Source: Streptomyces sp. 549
GTDB lineage: Bacteria > Actinomycetota > Actinomycetes > Streptomycetales > Streptomycetaceae
NCBI RefSeq assembly: GCF_030124175.1
Contig: NZ_JASKMT010000013.1
Location: forward strand, 1-64,000
Direction: 5' to 3'
DNA length: 64,000 nucleotides
Below, in pieces: positions 32,651 to 42,859 of this stretch. Within the stretch, counting starts at the first letter, position 1. Each line of letters opens with the position of its first letter. The translations under genes and the position numbers were made by a program. A model generated the notes under the pieces. It ran no database searches. It saw only the letters and a list, made by a program, of their open reading frames with translations, and was not told the DNA's origin.

Positions 32651-33268
32651 ATGGAGTTCACGATCACCTCATCGATGGTGCTGCTGCCCGCCCTTGCGGT
32701 CTGGCTGTCCGCCGTCGCCCTCACCGCGTCCAGGCGCCGATCACAGCCGGCCGGCATCCGGCGGGCGGCCGTGCTCGGCGTCTTCGGCGTCTATCTCGCA
32801 GGTGTCCTGCACTTCACGTTCTTCCCCGTCGACGTCAGCACCGGCCCGCACGCCGCCGAGAACGCGGTGCTCAACAGCCTCAACCTGATACCGGTCCTCA
32901 CCGCGGACGCGCCGTCCTTCGTCCTGAACACGATCATGCTGATGCCGCTGGGCGCGCTGCTCCCGCTGCTCACCCCCCGCGTCCGGTCGGTGAAGTCGGC
33001 GATGCTGGGCGGCCTGGCCGTCAGCCTGAGCATCGAAGCGCTGCAGACCCTGGTCACCGCGACTCTCGGCAGCGCCCGCAGCATCGACGTGAACGACCTC
33101 CTGGCCAACACCCTCGGTGCCGTGCTCGGCTACCTCACCTATCGCGCGCTGTCCGCACAGCCGTGGACGCGCCACCTGCGCCCCGCACCCAGCGTCCCCG
33201 CTCCGCCGGCGCCCCGGGCCACCATCCCGGCCCAGCCCCCGCACCCCCGCCCTGACCCCCGCCCCTGA
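32651..33268 (+). CDS. VanZ-family membrane protein
   Basis: 205 aa from ATG at 32651, probably leaderless. Four TM segments: residues 7-27, 42-58 (GVFGVYLAGVLHFTFFPV), about 97-115 (FVLNTIMLMPLGALLPLL) and 120-165. The VanZ motif is visible as FFPVD...NLIPV...NTIMLMPLGALLPLL...SLSIEALQ...RSIDVNDLLANTLGAVLGY. Family members such as VanZ give low-level teicoplanin resistance; most have unknown roles. The C-terminus is a Pro-rich tail. The symmetrical operator in front suggests induction by an envelope stress or antibiotic. Confidence 0.88.
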   Translation: MEFTITSSMVLLPALAVWLSAVALTASRRRSQPAGIRRAAVLGVFGVYLAGVLHFTFFPVDVSTGPHAAENAVLNSLNLIPVLTADAPSFVLNTIMLMPLGALLPLLTPRVRSVKSAMLGGLAVSLSIEALQTLVTATLGSARSIDVNDLLANTLGAVLGYLTYRALSAQPWTRHLRPAPSVPAPPAPRATIPAQPPHPRPDPRP

Positions 33269-33367
33269 CCTCCGGCCTGCCTCGCCGAGCGGCACGCGGA
33301 GCGCGGCAGCCCCAGGAACGACAGCCCCAGGAACGGCCGCCGCACTTCGCTGCGTGCGGACATGAAG

Positions 33368-33399
33368 AAGCCCCCTCCCGGGTGACCCGGAGGGGGCTT
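33368..33399. terminator. Terminator between vanZ-like gene and tRNA-Arg
   Basis: Stem AAGCCCCCTCCGGGT-type arms (33368-33382 against 33385-33399, one bulge). It can act in both directions, for the rightward vanZ-like gene and the leftward tRNA-Arg. Confidence 0.8.
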
Positions 33400-33426
33400 G
33401 CCACACTTACACGCTGGTGGCTACTG

Positions 33427-33499
33427 CGCGCTCGGCAGGATTCGAACCTGCAACCTTCTGATCCGTAGTCAGATGCTCTATCCGTTAAGCTACGAGCGC
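33427..33499 (-). tRNA. tRNA-Arg (ACG)
   Basis: 73 nt on the minus strand, CCA not encoded. Acceptor GCGCTCG paired with CGAGCGC, D-arm TAGCTTAACGGATAGAGCA, anticodon arm TCTGA-CTACGGA-TCAGA (anticodon ACG) and T-arm TGCAGGTTCGAATCCTGC are all complete. Confidence 0.95.
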
Positions 33500-33698
33500 T
33501 TGGCTTTCCGGCGGTCCTGCTGGCCGGTCGGCGTTGCGGGAACAACATTACATGACCCGTGCCCAGAGGTGAAATCCGTTAACGCAACCCCTGCCGAGCT
33601 GGGGAAACGCGGTTTCGGCGGCGTTCCAGGAGGTACCGGCGGACCCGACCGGGACCGGGTCGTGGACACGTCCAGCAGGGCTGCGGGCCCGCACGCGA

Positions 33699-33726
33699 AA
33701 GCCCCGGTCTCAACAGACCGGGGCTT
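33699..33726 (-). terminator. Terminator of tRNA-Ser(GCT)
   Basis: Perfect 12-bp stem (AAGCCCCGGTCT and AGACCGGGGCTT, loop CAAC) 20 bp downstream of the leftward tRNA-Ser gene. Confidence 0.85.
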
Positions 33727-33746
33727 CGGTGATCGTGAAGATCGAG

Positions 33747-33836
33747 CGGAGGCTCCGGGATTTGAACCCGGGATGGGGGGTTACCCCAAACCGCATTAGC
33801 AGTGCGGCGCCATAGACCAGACTAGGCGAAGCCTCC
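33747..33836 (-). tRNA. tRNA-Ser (GCT)
   Basis: 90 nt on the minus strand with long class-II variable arm. Acceptor GGAGGCT paired with AGCCTCC, anticodon arm CGCAC-TGCTAAT-GCG (anticodon GCT), variable arm TTTGGGGTAACCCCCC and T-arm CCCGGGTTCAAATCCCGG. Confidence 0.95.
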
Positions 33837-34080
33837 CCACACGTCCGCTGAGCGGAACGCGTGCAGATGATTGCACAGCGCCGGGCGCTGTCACCAACCG
33901 CCGCCCACAGTACCCGGCAGGCACGCCCGTGAGCAAAGCGCATCCCGGTTCGGCGCTCCGCCACTCGATCGCGCGGAGTTGCGCAACGGTCCGGCGGGTG
34001 GAGCGTTAGAAGAGGTGGCCGTCGGCGTGAGACCTCAGACGCGGACGGCGACCGGTCCTCCACCCCCATAGGAGAACGTC

Positions 34081-34491
34081 ATGCTCCGCCGCCTCGCCAC
34101 CACTCTCGCCGTGACCGCCGCCGTGTCCGGGATCGCCTCACCCGCGCTCGCCTGCCCGCCGCCCGGCGGTGAGGACAAGCTGACCATCACCTACCGCGAG
34201 CACCAGGACGCCGCCGAGCGGGTGCACACCCTGGAGTGCCACCCCGCCGGCGGCACCCACCCGGCCGCGCAGGAGGCGTGCGACGCCCTCGACAACGCCG
34301 TCCGGGGCGTGCGGAACCCGTGGCAGCCGGTGTCGAAGGACGCCATGTGCACGCAGGCGTACGGCGGGCCGCAGACCGCCCGCGTCACCGGCACCTGGTC
34401 GGGCCGTCCGGTGAAGGCCGACTTCAGCCGCACCAACGGCTGCGAGGTCGCCCGCTGGGACAGCGTCACGCCCGCCCTGCCCGCCGTCTGA
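34081..34491 (+). CDS. Divergent SSI-family secreted protein
   Basis: 136 aa from ATG at 34081, with AGGAG upstream. Signal peptide residues 1-24 (TTLAVTAAVSGIASPALA-CP). The SSI fold signature is present: KLTITYREH, VHTLECHPAGGTHPAAQEACDAL, then the loop MCTQAYGGPQ and VTGTWSGRPVKADFSRTNGCEVARW. The expected reactive-site position P1 is Gln92 with Ala93 at P1', and the usual YDPV after the loop is changed to YGGPQ. Inhibitory specificity, or inhibition at all, is therefore doubtful. It is the second SSI-family gene in the window, about 8.6 kb from the canonical one. Confidence 0.88.
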   Translation: MLRRLATTLAVTAAVSGIASPALACPPPGGEDKLTITYREHQDAAERVHTLECHPAGGTHPAAQEACDALDNAVRGVRNPWQPVSKDAMCTQAYGGPQTARVTGTWSGRPVKADFSRTNGCEVARWDSVTPALPAV

Positions 34492-34953
34492 CGCCGCACG
34501 TCAAGGGCGCGGGCAGTGACCCGCAAGCCCCCGCGCGCACCTGCAAGCCGTCCCGCCGCCCCCGCTGCCCGCCTCCGGGCGGCCACTCGGCGGCGGGCAG
34601 CGGGCGCGAGTGGTGGGGGCGAGTGGTGGGGGCGGGTGATGGCAGGTGGCGGGCGGGCCGGCGAGGGGGGTCCGTCCGCCACCTGCCCACCGGATCATCG
34701 GGCCGTTCCAAGGCCCGGGCGGGCCGACGGCGCCCTGCCCGGCGGGGTGTTGACATGATCGTCCGCTCCAGGTCAGGGATATCCCCCTGGTAAATGTCCC
34801 AGCCTGAGCCGGTGCGGCGACTCCCTCCGCGCCGTCGCTTCGCATCCGCCACCGCGCGGGCATCCGGTGCCCGTAGACTCCCTGTGGTGACACACCCCGG
34901 CCGGGAAGGCACACTGACCGGGCACCACGTGGTCAGCAGGGAGGAACGTCGTC
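34492..34953. other. Intergenic region with long hairpin and G-rich repeats
   Basis: A perfect 13-bp stem (CCCGCTGCCCGCC at 34561-34573 and GGCGGGCAGCGGG at 34592-34604) probably terminates the SSI-like gene. A G-rich direct repeat (GCGAGTGGTGGGG, 34606-34634) follows. The remainder upstream of 34954 should hold the promoter of the large sensor gene; GGGAGGA at about 34939 is its ribosome site. No additional gene is convincing. Confidence 0.6.
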
Positions 34954-37900
34954 GTGAGCAGCCGGCCATCACGAGGCGCTGCTCGCCTCGCCGCGATACT
35001 CGACGCGCTGCCCGATGCTCTCCTGCTGGTCAACGCCAACGGCACCGTGGTGAACGCGAACAGCATCGCACTCGAGGTCTTTGAGACGCCGGGCACCGCA
35101 CTGATCGGGCGGGGTCTGCTGGACCTGCTGCCCGCTTTCGACTCCAAGCGCATCCCCGGTTCGATGCGCCGTCACGAGGACCAGATCGAGGCGCGGCAGC
35201 CACCGACCCGCATGGTCGCGCGCCGCACCGACGGCAGCGAGCTGCCCGTCGAGGTGACGAGCGCGAACCTGGAGGACGGCCGCACCCCGTACGAATCGTC
35301 GTTCGAGGCCGCCTACGCCGACCACGGCAACCACTACACCGGCAACGAGCTGCTCATGCTCGTCGTCCGCGACCTCACCGGGACGATGGACACCGAGGCC
35401 GAACTCGCCCGCCAGCAGCGGCAGACGGAGATGATCCTCCGGGCCGCCGCCGAGGGGGTCGTCGGCACCGACACCGACGGCCGCGTGGTCCTGGTGAACC
35501 CGGCCGCGGCGACGATACTCGGCTACCGGGCCAGTGACCTGGGCGGCAAGAAGCTGCACCCGCTGGTCCACCACTCGCGGGCGGACGGCTCACCGCTGCC
35601 GTACGAGGAGACGCCGCTCGCCGACACCCTGCGCTCCGGGCGCAAGCACCGGGTCAGGGGCCAGGTGCTGTGGGCGAAGGACGGCCACCCGATACCGGTC
35701 GACATGACCACCGCCCCGGTCAGGGACGGCGACCAGTTGGTCGGCGCGGTCCTGACCTTCACCGACCGCCGCTCCCAGGACGCGCTCGAAGCCCGGCAGA
35801 CCCAACTGCTCGCCGTGGTCGAGGACGCACTGCGCAGCCCGCTCGAGCAGCTGCACCGCGAGTTGGCCGGCCTGGCGGCCGACCCGGCGGGACAGCTGTG
35901 GCCGGAGGCCAACCAGATCCTGCACCACCTGGCGGCCGGGCACGCCCGGATGACGCGCCTGGTCGACAACATCCTCAGCTACCAGCGGCTGGACACGGGT
36001 CTGGAGAAGCTCGACCGCAAGCAGGCCCCCATGGACGCGGTGATCACCGCCGGCGTCGAGGGCGCGGTGGAGCTGATCGGCCCGGGCCGCGCCCAGTTCG
36101 CGGTGCACGCGCCGCCGATCGAGGCGGAGGTGGACGCCGAACGGCTCGCGCTGGCGGTGTCGCACCTCATCGCGGACGTCGCCGGAGTGGACGCCACCGG
36201 CAATGCGCCGGTGGCCGGGTCGGGTGATTCGACGATCGTCGTCGCAGCCGCAAAGCGCGGTGGAGGCGACACACAGGACGGCGCCGTCGTGCGCATCGAG
36301 GTGCGCGGACCGCACCCCGGCGGCAGCGCGGTGCACGCACCGCTGGTGCGCGGCATCGTCGAACAGCACGGCGGGGTGCTGCAGACGCACGAGGTGCCCG
36401 GGTCGGGTGGCGGCAGTGCGTTCGTGCTGGAGGTGCCTGTCGGCACGGTCGACGAGAACGTGGCACGGCGGCGCAAGGCCGCAGCGGCGGCGGCCGAACA
36501 GGAACGTCAGGCCGCATTGGCGGCGGCCGAACAGGAACGGCAAGCCGCATTGGCGGCGGCAGAGCAGGAACGGCAAGCCGCGGCGGCGGTCCGCGCCCAC
36601 TCGGGCGGTGCCGTCCCGGCTCCCGTCCAGCAGGTCGGTGCCGTCGCGGTTCCCGCGCAGCAGGCCAGGGACGGTCGGCGGGCGCATTCGGGCCGGCCGG
36701 AGCTGGGGCCCGCAGGACCTGCGCAGACCCCGCGTCCGCAGCCGCCGCAGGCGTACGCCGCGCCGCAGCAGCCGATCCCGCAGTCCCTCGCACCGCAGCC
36801 GGCGCCCCCGCAGTCCCTCGCGCCGCAGCAGCACGTTCCGCAGTCGCTGGCGCCGCAGCCCGCGCTGCCGCAGGCGTTCGCGCCGCAGCCCGCCCCACCG
36901 CATGAGTCCGTGCCGGCGCCCCGCGCCGAGATCGAGGCGGTTCCGGCGACGCCCACCGGCCGCCGCGCACGCCGGGCCCTGAAGCCGGTGGAGGAGCGGT
37001 CCGACGGCACCGGCGAGCAGGCCGCGGCCAGCCAGATCCCGCAGCAGGCACAGCCCGGCACCGGCCGGCGCGGCCGACGCGCCAAGGCTCCGCAGGCGGA
37101 CGGGGCGGCCGACGCCGGCGCGCGCCCCGAAGGCCAGCCCCGGGCAGCGTTCGCGCTGCCCCCGGCAGCGGCGGACCGCGACCCGGCGGCGGCGCACAGC
37201 GCTCCCGAGCCCCCGCCACCCGTCCCGGCAGCGGCGGCAGAACCGTCACCGGTACCTCCTCCGCAGGTCCCCGTCCTGGCGCCGGCGCCGGCGCCCGTGC
37301 AGGAAGCCCCGCAGCCCCCGGGGGCGGTCGCCCAGGGGCAGGCGACTCAGTCGCCTGCCCCGCAGACCGGGCAGCCTTCGGACGCGGCACCGACGGGCGG
37401 CACCCCTCCTGAATCGTTTGCATCTGCGCAGTCACTCGGCGCGCCCGGACAGGGGGGCGAAGCGGGTGCGGCGCCCGCGCCTCAGCGGCCGACCGGACGG
37501 CGACGCAAGCCGGCGGCGCAGCCCGAGCAGGCACCCCTCGTGCCACAGGCGGCGCCCGTGCCGCAGGCGCCCGTGCCGCAGGCGCCCGCCGAACAGCCGT
37601 CCGCGCCGGCCCCGGCCCCCACGCCCCCGCAGCCGGTCGCCGCACCGCAGCCCGCTCCCGCCCCCGCACCGCAGCCCGCCCCGCAGGCGGCGCCGCAGCC
37701 TGCGGCCGTGCCGATACCGCCGCAGGCGCAACCCCTGCCGGACGCCCAGCCGCTGCCGCAGGAAGTGCCTGCCGCACAGGTCCCGCTCCCGTCCACGTCG
37801 CCACCGGTCGCCCAGCCTGCCGCCGCGCAGCCCGTCCCGGCCCCCGTCCCCACCCCGCAGGCGGCGGCACCTCAGCCCGCGACTCCGCAGCCCGCGCCGG

Positions 37901-39465
37901 AGCAGCCACTGCCGCAGGCCGTCGCGCCCGCTCCGGAACCCGCGCCGACCGCCCAGCCGCAGGCCCACCCCCAGCCTGCCCCTGCCCCTGCCCCTGCCCC
38001 TGCCCCTGCCCCTGCCCCTGAACAACCGCAGGCCGAGCAGCACGCGTTCCAGGCCGTGCCGCCGCAGCCGGACCCGCACCCCCAGCACGCAGCGCCGCCG
38101 CAACTGCCGGAGTCCGCGCCGCAGCCGACGGCGGAGGAGGCGGAGGCGCGTGCCGCCGCGCATCTGCGGGTGGCGGCGAGCCCGATCCTGGGCGGCACCG
38201 TGCCGCCCCCGGCGGCGGCGCCGCGACCGCAGCCGCTGCCGATGCCGGGGTCCGAGCAGGCCGCCGAGCACCCTTCGGGCATCAGCGTGCGCACACTCGG
38301 CCAGGGTGTGCCGTTCACTCACGGCCCGGAGCAGCACACCGGGCGGCACGAGGAGCAGCCGGGCCCGCACCCGCTGCCCGCGGCGAACGGCGCGGCACCC
38401 CAGCAGACGCCGCCAGCCGGTACCGGCCGGCGGCGCAGACTGGCCGCCCCGTCCGCCGCGGCGGAGGGGGAGTCCGCGGAAGCGCGTGCCGGTGCGCCGC
38501 AGCGGGAGGCTGTCCCGCCGACGCCCCCGCCCGTCTCGCCCCCGCCCGCCGAGGCCCCGCCGGAGCCCCGGCCGCAACCGATGCTGCCGAACGGTGTGCC
38601 CGCGCCGCCGCGCGAGTTCGCCATCGGCGCGCCCGAGGCGGGATCGGCCGAGGGCCCGGAGCCGCTGGACGGCCCCAACGGTGCCGTCGAGGTGACGGAG
38701 TCCGCTCCCGCCCCGCAGTACGAGGAACGCGACGACGAGTTGCCGCCCGAGCCGCTGGACAACCCGCGGCGGCTGCTGGTGTGGCCGGAACCGGACGTCT
38801 CCACCCAGCAGGCGCTGACCCAGCGCGGCTACCGGCCGGTCCTGGTGCACTCCCGTGAGGAGGTCGACGCGCAGATCGCGGCCTACCCGGCGGCGCTGTT
38901 CGTCGACCCGCTGACCGGTCCGATCACCCGGACCGCCCTCCAGTCGCTGCGCCAGGCCGCCGTCGCGGCGGAGGTCCCGGTGCTGGTCACGGCCGGTCTT
39001 GGCCAGACGACACGAGAAGCGGCGTACGGCGCCGACCCCGCCGTGCTGCTGAAGGCGCTGGCGCCGCGCGACAGCGAGCAGCACCCGCCGCGGGTCCTGC
39101 TGGTGGAGGAGCAGCCGGCCATCGCCCAGGCGTTCGCGGCCACGTTGGAACGCCGGGGCATGCAGGTGGCGCACGCGCCGACGGACGCGGAGGCGGCGGG
39201 CGTCGCGGCGCGGATCCGGCCGAACCTGGTGGTGATGGACCTGTGCCAGGTGCGTCGCCGCAGGGCCGGGGTCATCGACTGGCTGCGGGTCAACGGCCTG
39301 CTGAACCGGACGCCGTTCGTCGTCTACACGTCCGCCGGCCTGGACCCGGCGGAGCTGCCCCGGCTCGCTTCCGGGGAGACGGTGCTGTTCCTCGCGGAGC
39401 GCTCCACCAGCGACGAGGTACAGGGCCGCATCGTCGACCTGCTCGCGAAGATCGGCGCCGCCTGA
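34954..39465 (+). CDS. Giant PAS-PAS / degenerate histidine kinase / Pro-Ala-Gln linker / receiver protein
   Basis: 1503 aa from GTG at 34954. PAS1 is at about 12-75 (ILDALPDALLLVNANGTVVNANS), PAS2 at about 150-270 (ILRAAAEGVVGTDTDGRVVLVNPAA). The following kinase-like module lacks the phospho-His (VVEDALRSPLEQLHREL where SHELRTPL is expected) and the N-box Asn (SHLIADVA). Near 515-545 come three copies of a 10-residue AAAEQERQAA repeat. Residues about 560-1240 are Pro/Gln/Ala low complexity. The C-terminus has a degenerate receiver-like domain (LLVWPEPDVSTQQAL) and a better receiver (VLLVEEQPAIAQAF, Asp1429 in LVVMDLCQ, VVYTSAG). Cytosolic, no TM. Possibly a scaffold or phospho-sink rather than a kinase. 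Confidence 0.85.
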   Translation: MSSRPSRGAARLAAILDALPDALLLVNANGTVVNANSIALEVFETPGTALIGRGLLDLLPAFDSKRIPGSMRRHEDQIEARQPPTRMVARRTDGSELPVEVTSANLEDGRTPYESSFEAAYADHGNHYTGNELLMLVVRDLTGTMDTEAELARQQRQTEMILRAAAEGVVGTDTDGRVVLVNPAAATILGYRASDLGGKKLHPLVHHSRADGSPLPYEETPLADTLRSGRKHRVRGQVLWAKDGHPIPVDMTTAPVRDGDQLVGAVLTFTDRRSQDALEARQTQLLAVVEDALRSPLEQLHRELAGLAADPAGQLWPEANQILHHLAAGHARMTRLVDNILSYQRLDTGLEKLDRKQAPMDAVITAGVEGAVELIGPGRAQFAVHAPPIEAEVDAERLALAVSHLIADVAGVDATGNAPVAGSGDSTIVVAAAKRGGGDTQDGAVVRIEVRGPHPGGSAVHAPLVRGIVEQHGGVLQTHEVPGSGGGSAFVLEVPVGTVDENVARRRKAAAAAAEQERQAALAAAEQERQAALAAAEQERQAAAAVRAHSGGAVPAPVQQVGAVAVPAQQARDGRRAHSGRPELGPAGPAQTPRPQPPQAYAAPQQPIPQSLAPQPAPPQSLAPQQHVPQSLAPQPALPQAFAPQPAPPHESVPAPRAEIEAVPATPTGRRARRALKPVEERSDGTGEQAAASQIPQQAQPGTGRRGRRAKAPQADGAADAGARPEGQPRAAFALPPAAADRDPAAAHSAPEPPPPVPAAAAEPSPVPPPQVPVLAPAPAPVQEAPQPPGAVAQGQATQSPAPQTGQPSDAAPTGGTPPESFASAQSLGAPGQGGEAGAAPAPQRPTGRRRKPAAQPEQAPLVPQAAPVPQAPVPQAPAEQPSAPAPAPTPPQPVAAPQPAPAPAPQPAPQAAPQPAAVPIPPQAQPLPDAQPLPQEVPAAQVPLPSTSPPVAQPAAAQPVPAPVPTPQAAAPQPATPQPAPEQPLPQAVAPAPEPAPTAQPQAHPQPAPAPAPAPAPAPAPEQPQAEQHAFQAVPPQPDPHPQHAAPPQLPESAPQPTAEEAEARAAAHLRVAASPILGGTVPPPAAAPRPQPLPMPGSEQAAEHPSGISVRTLGQGVPFTHGPEQHTGRHEEQPGPHPLPAANGAAPQQTPPAGTGRRRRLAAPSAAAEGESAEARAGAPQREAVPPTPPPVSPPPAEAPPEPRPQPMLPNGVPAPPREFAIGAPEAGSAEGPEPLDGPNGAVEVTESAPAPQYEERDDELPPEPLDNPRRLLVWPEPDVSTQQALTQRGYRPVLVHSREEVDAQIAAYPAALFVDPLTGPITRTALQSLRQAAVAAEVPVLVTAGLGQTTREAAYGADPAVLLKALAPRDSEQHPPRVLLVEEQPAIAQAFAATLERRGMQVAHAPTDAEAAGVAARIRPNLVVMDLCQVRRRRAGVIDWLRVNGLLNRTPFVVYTSAGLDPAELPRLASGETVLFLAERSTSDEVQGRIVDLLAKIGAA

Positions 39466-39513
39466 CCTGCCGCCCGCTCCCGTCGGACCCCGGGCGGCCT
39501 CCACCGCTCTGGG

Positions 39514-39546
39514 CACCGGGCGGCCTCGCGGCCGTGCCGCCCGGTG
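39514..39546. terminator. Shared terminator between convergent genes
   Basis: Stem CACCGGGCGGC (39514-39524) paired with GCCGCCCGGTG (39536-39546), between the rightward sensor gene and the leftward acyl-CoA ligase gene. Confidence 0.75.
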
Positions 39547-39610
39547 TGTGGCACGCGGGCGGCACGGCGGGCGGCACGGCTCGGGGCCCGCCACTTGGGC
39601 GGGCGACGCC

Positions 39611-41263
<1,653 letters not shown>

Positions 41264-41385
41264 CGGTGGCCTCCCGAGGTAAGGAATGCGGAAGCGTTAC
41301 GCGGGCGCAACGCGTGGCTGACTCGGCAGCCTGCCACCGACCGGTCGGTATGTCACGGGTCAGGACGGACGATTTGTGGCCGGGC

Positions 41386-41949
41386 TCAGGCGGCGGCGGG
41401 GCCCACGGTGTCGGCGGCGAGCTGCGGGTCGGCGCGCAGTTTGGCGAGCGCGCGGGAGACGGCGCTCTTGACCGTGCCGACCGAGACGCCGAGCACCTCG
41501 GCGGTCTGCGCCTCGCTCAGGTCCTCGTAGTAGCGCAGGACGACCATGGCCCGCTGGCGGGCGGGGAGCTTGAGTATCGCCCGCCACATGGCGTCCCGCA
41601 CGGCCTGCTGCTCGGCGGGATCGGGGCCGGGCACGGGCTCCGGCTCGGGCAGCTCCTCGCAGGCGTACTCGTCGACCTTGCGCTTGCGCCACTGCGAGGT
41701 GCGGGTGTTGACCAGCGCTCGGCGCACGTAGCCGTCCAGCGCGCGGTGGTCCTCGATGCGCTCCCAGGCCAGGTAGGTCTTGGTGAGCGCCGTCTGCAGC
41801 AGGTCCTCGGCGTCGCACGGGTCGGAGGTGAGGGAGCGCGCGGTGCGCAGCAGCACCGGGCCGCGGGCCTGCACGTACGACGTGAACGTCAACGGCGTCA
41901 CGAGCGGCGTCACGGTGGCGGTGGTCCCAGGCGTGGTCATGGCACTCAC
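41386..41949 (-). CDS. SigE-family ECF RNA polymerase sigma factor
   Basis: 187 aa from GTG at 41949 (ATG at 41940 also possible). Region 2 reads FTSYVQARGPVLLRTARSLTSDPCDAEDLLQTALTKTYLAWERI, region 4 LPARQRAMVVLRYYEDLSEAQTAEVLGVSVGTVKSAVSRALAKLR. These are the hallmarks of the SigE-like actinobacterial ECF group whose members usually lack a partner anti-sigma gene. No anti-sigma factor or CseBC-like system is adjacent. The target regulon is unknown. Confidence 0.92.
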   Translation of the reverse strand: MSAMTTPGTTATVTPLVTPLTFTSYVQARGPVLLRTARSLTSDPCDAEDLLQTALTKTYLAWERIEDHRALDGYVRRALVNTRTSQWRKRKVDEYACEELPEPEPVPGPDPAEQQAVRDAMWRAILKLPARQRAMVVLRYYEDLSEAQTAEVLGVSVGTVKSAVSRALAKLRADPQLAADTVGPAAA

Positions 41950-42136
41950 GCTAGAAGCGAGCAGGCCCCGCGGGGATCGGCCGGAGGTGCCGAGCGTTCT
42001 CCGCCTCAGGTTGTACTACTGGGGCCCTCCCCACCTCCCAGGGGTGGAGACGGCACCCGACCCGGGTCAGGGACGCGCCTTCCGGGTGAGGACGCGGCGA
42101 GGGGCGCCGGGGTTGCCCGCACCGGCCGGGACGCGA

Positions 42137-42170
42137 CTGTGCGACCGCACCGATCGGTGCGGTCGCACAG
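42137..42170 (-). terminator. 34-bp perfect palindrome, terminator of the small secreted protein gene
   Basis: The sequence from 42137 to 42170 is exactly self-complementary with centre between 42153 and 42154 (inner part CGCACCGATCGGTGCG). It lies 53 bp downstream of the leftward secreted-protein gene and upstream of the ECF gene. Most likely a transcription terminator; a cruciform or dimeric-protein site is possible. Confidence 0.7.
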
Positions 42171-42222
42171 CCTGACCCATCCCCTGGGCGAAGGCCCTCC
42201 CGAAGGCCCGTCGCCTATCGGA

Positions 42223-42528
42223 TCACCACAGGTTTCCCATGGTCAGGGCGGTGTTGTACTGGCTGATCGAGGTGAGGCCGGAGCCGTTCACGCTCGCGTT
42301 GTTCGCCTGGTTGGAGGCTCCGGCACCTGTGGCGGCCTGCTGGTTGGTGGTGGAGTTGCCGTTGTTGCTGCCGGCGACGCCACTGCCCACACTGCTCACC
42401 ACTGAGGCGTTCGAGCCGTCGTTGGCGAACGCGCCGTTGTCGGCGTGAGCCACCCCGCCGAGCAACACCGCAGCCAGCGGCACGGCTGCGGCAGCCGCGA
42501 TGACGCGGGCGGTGCGGGTACTTGCCAT
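42223..42528 (-). CDS. Small secreted Asn/Ser/Gly-rich protein
   Basis: 101 aa from ATG at 42528, ribosome site GGAGGAA. Signal peptide residues 1-29 (VIAAAAAVPLAAVLLGGVAHA-DN). The mature part (GAFANDGSNASVVSSVGSGV...TTNQQAATGAGASNQANNASVNGSGLTSISQYNTALTMGNLW) is rich in Asn, Ser, Gly and Gln with no Cys, an aggregation-prone, amyloid-like composition. It is not a chaplin (lacks the GN...VNVCGNTVNV domain) nor a rodlin by sequence. Function unknown; extracellular. Confidence 0.85.
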   Translation of the reverse strand: MASTRTARVIAAAAAVPLAAVLLGGVAHADNGAFANDGSNASVVSSVGSGVAGSNNGNSTTNQQAATGAGASNQANNASVNGSGLTSISQYNTALTMGNLW

Positions 42529-42859
42529 CAATTCCTCCAGGAGTGGAACTCGTTTGCTGTGCTGGGCGGTTGGCCTTGCCGCCCGGGTGCTGCACTCGAC
42601 GTCGCGGGTCCAAAGCTGCCCCCAAAAACCCCAGCAGACCACCCTTTTCCACTCGATTCCCTCGCACGTATGACGACGTGTCGATAAACCTCTTTCGTCA
42701 CCTTTCCTCGCGGCACCCTCCTCTCCGCCGGCGCGCGGCCCCGAAGCCCCACCAGATCGGCGGAGAACCGATTCCTCGCCCACCCCGCGCGCCCCGGCGC
42801 ACTCCACTCCACTCCGGCGCGCCCTTCCCTGACCCGAAAGTACGTACGATTCTGGAGTC
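42529..42859. other. Divergent intergenic region
   Basis: 331 bp between the leftward secreted-protein gene and the rightward primase-like gene. A self-complementary GTACGTAC lies near 42840-42847, about 13 bp before the downstream start, and could be an operator core. Nothing else is supported. Confidence 0.4.

Noticed and set aside
34747..34790. TTGACA box at 34747 as promoter of the giant sensor gene
   Set aside because: No acceptable -10 at 16-18 bp spacing; too far from the start to call.
42223..42528. Chaplin or rodlin identity for the small secreted protein
   Set aside because: No chaplin VNVCGN-type domain, no cysteines, and no rodlin-type sequence.
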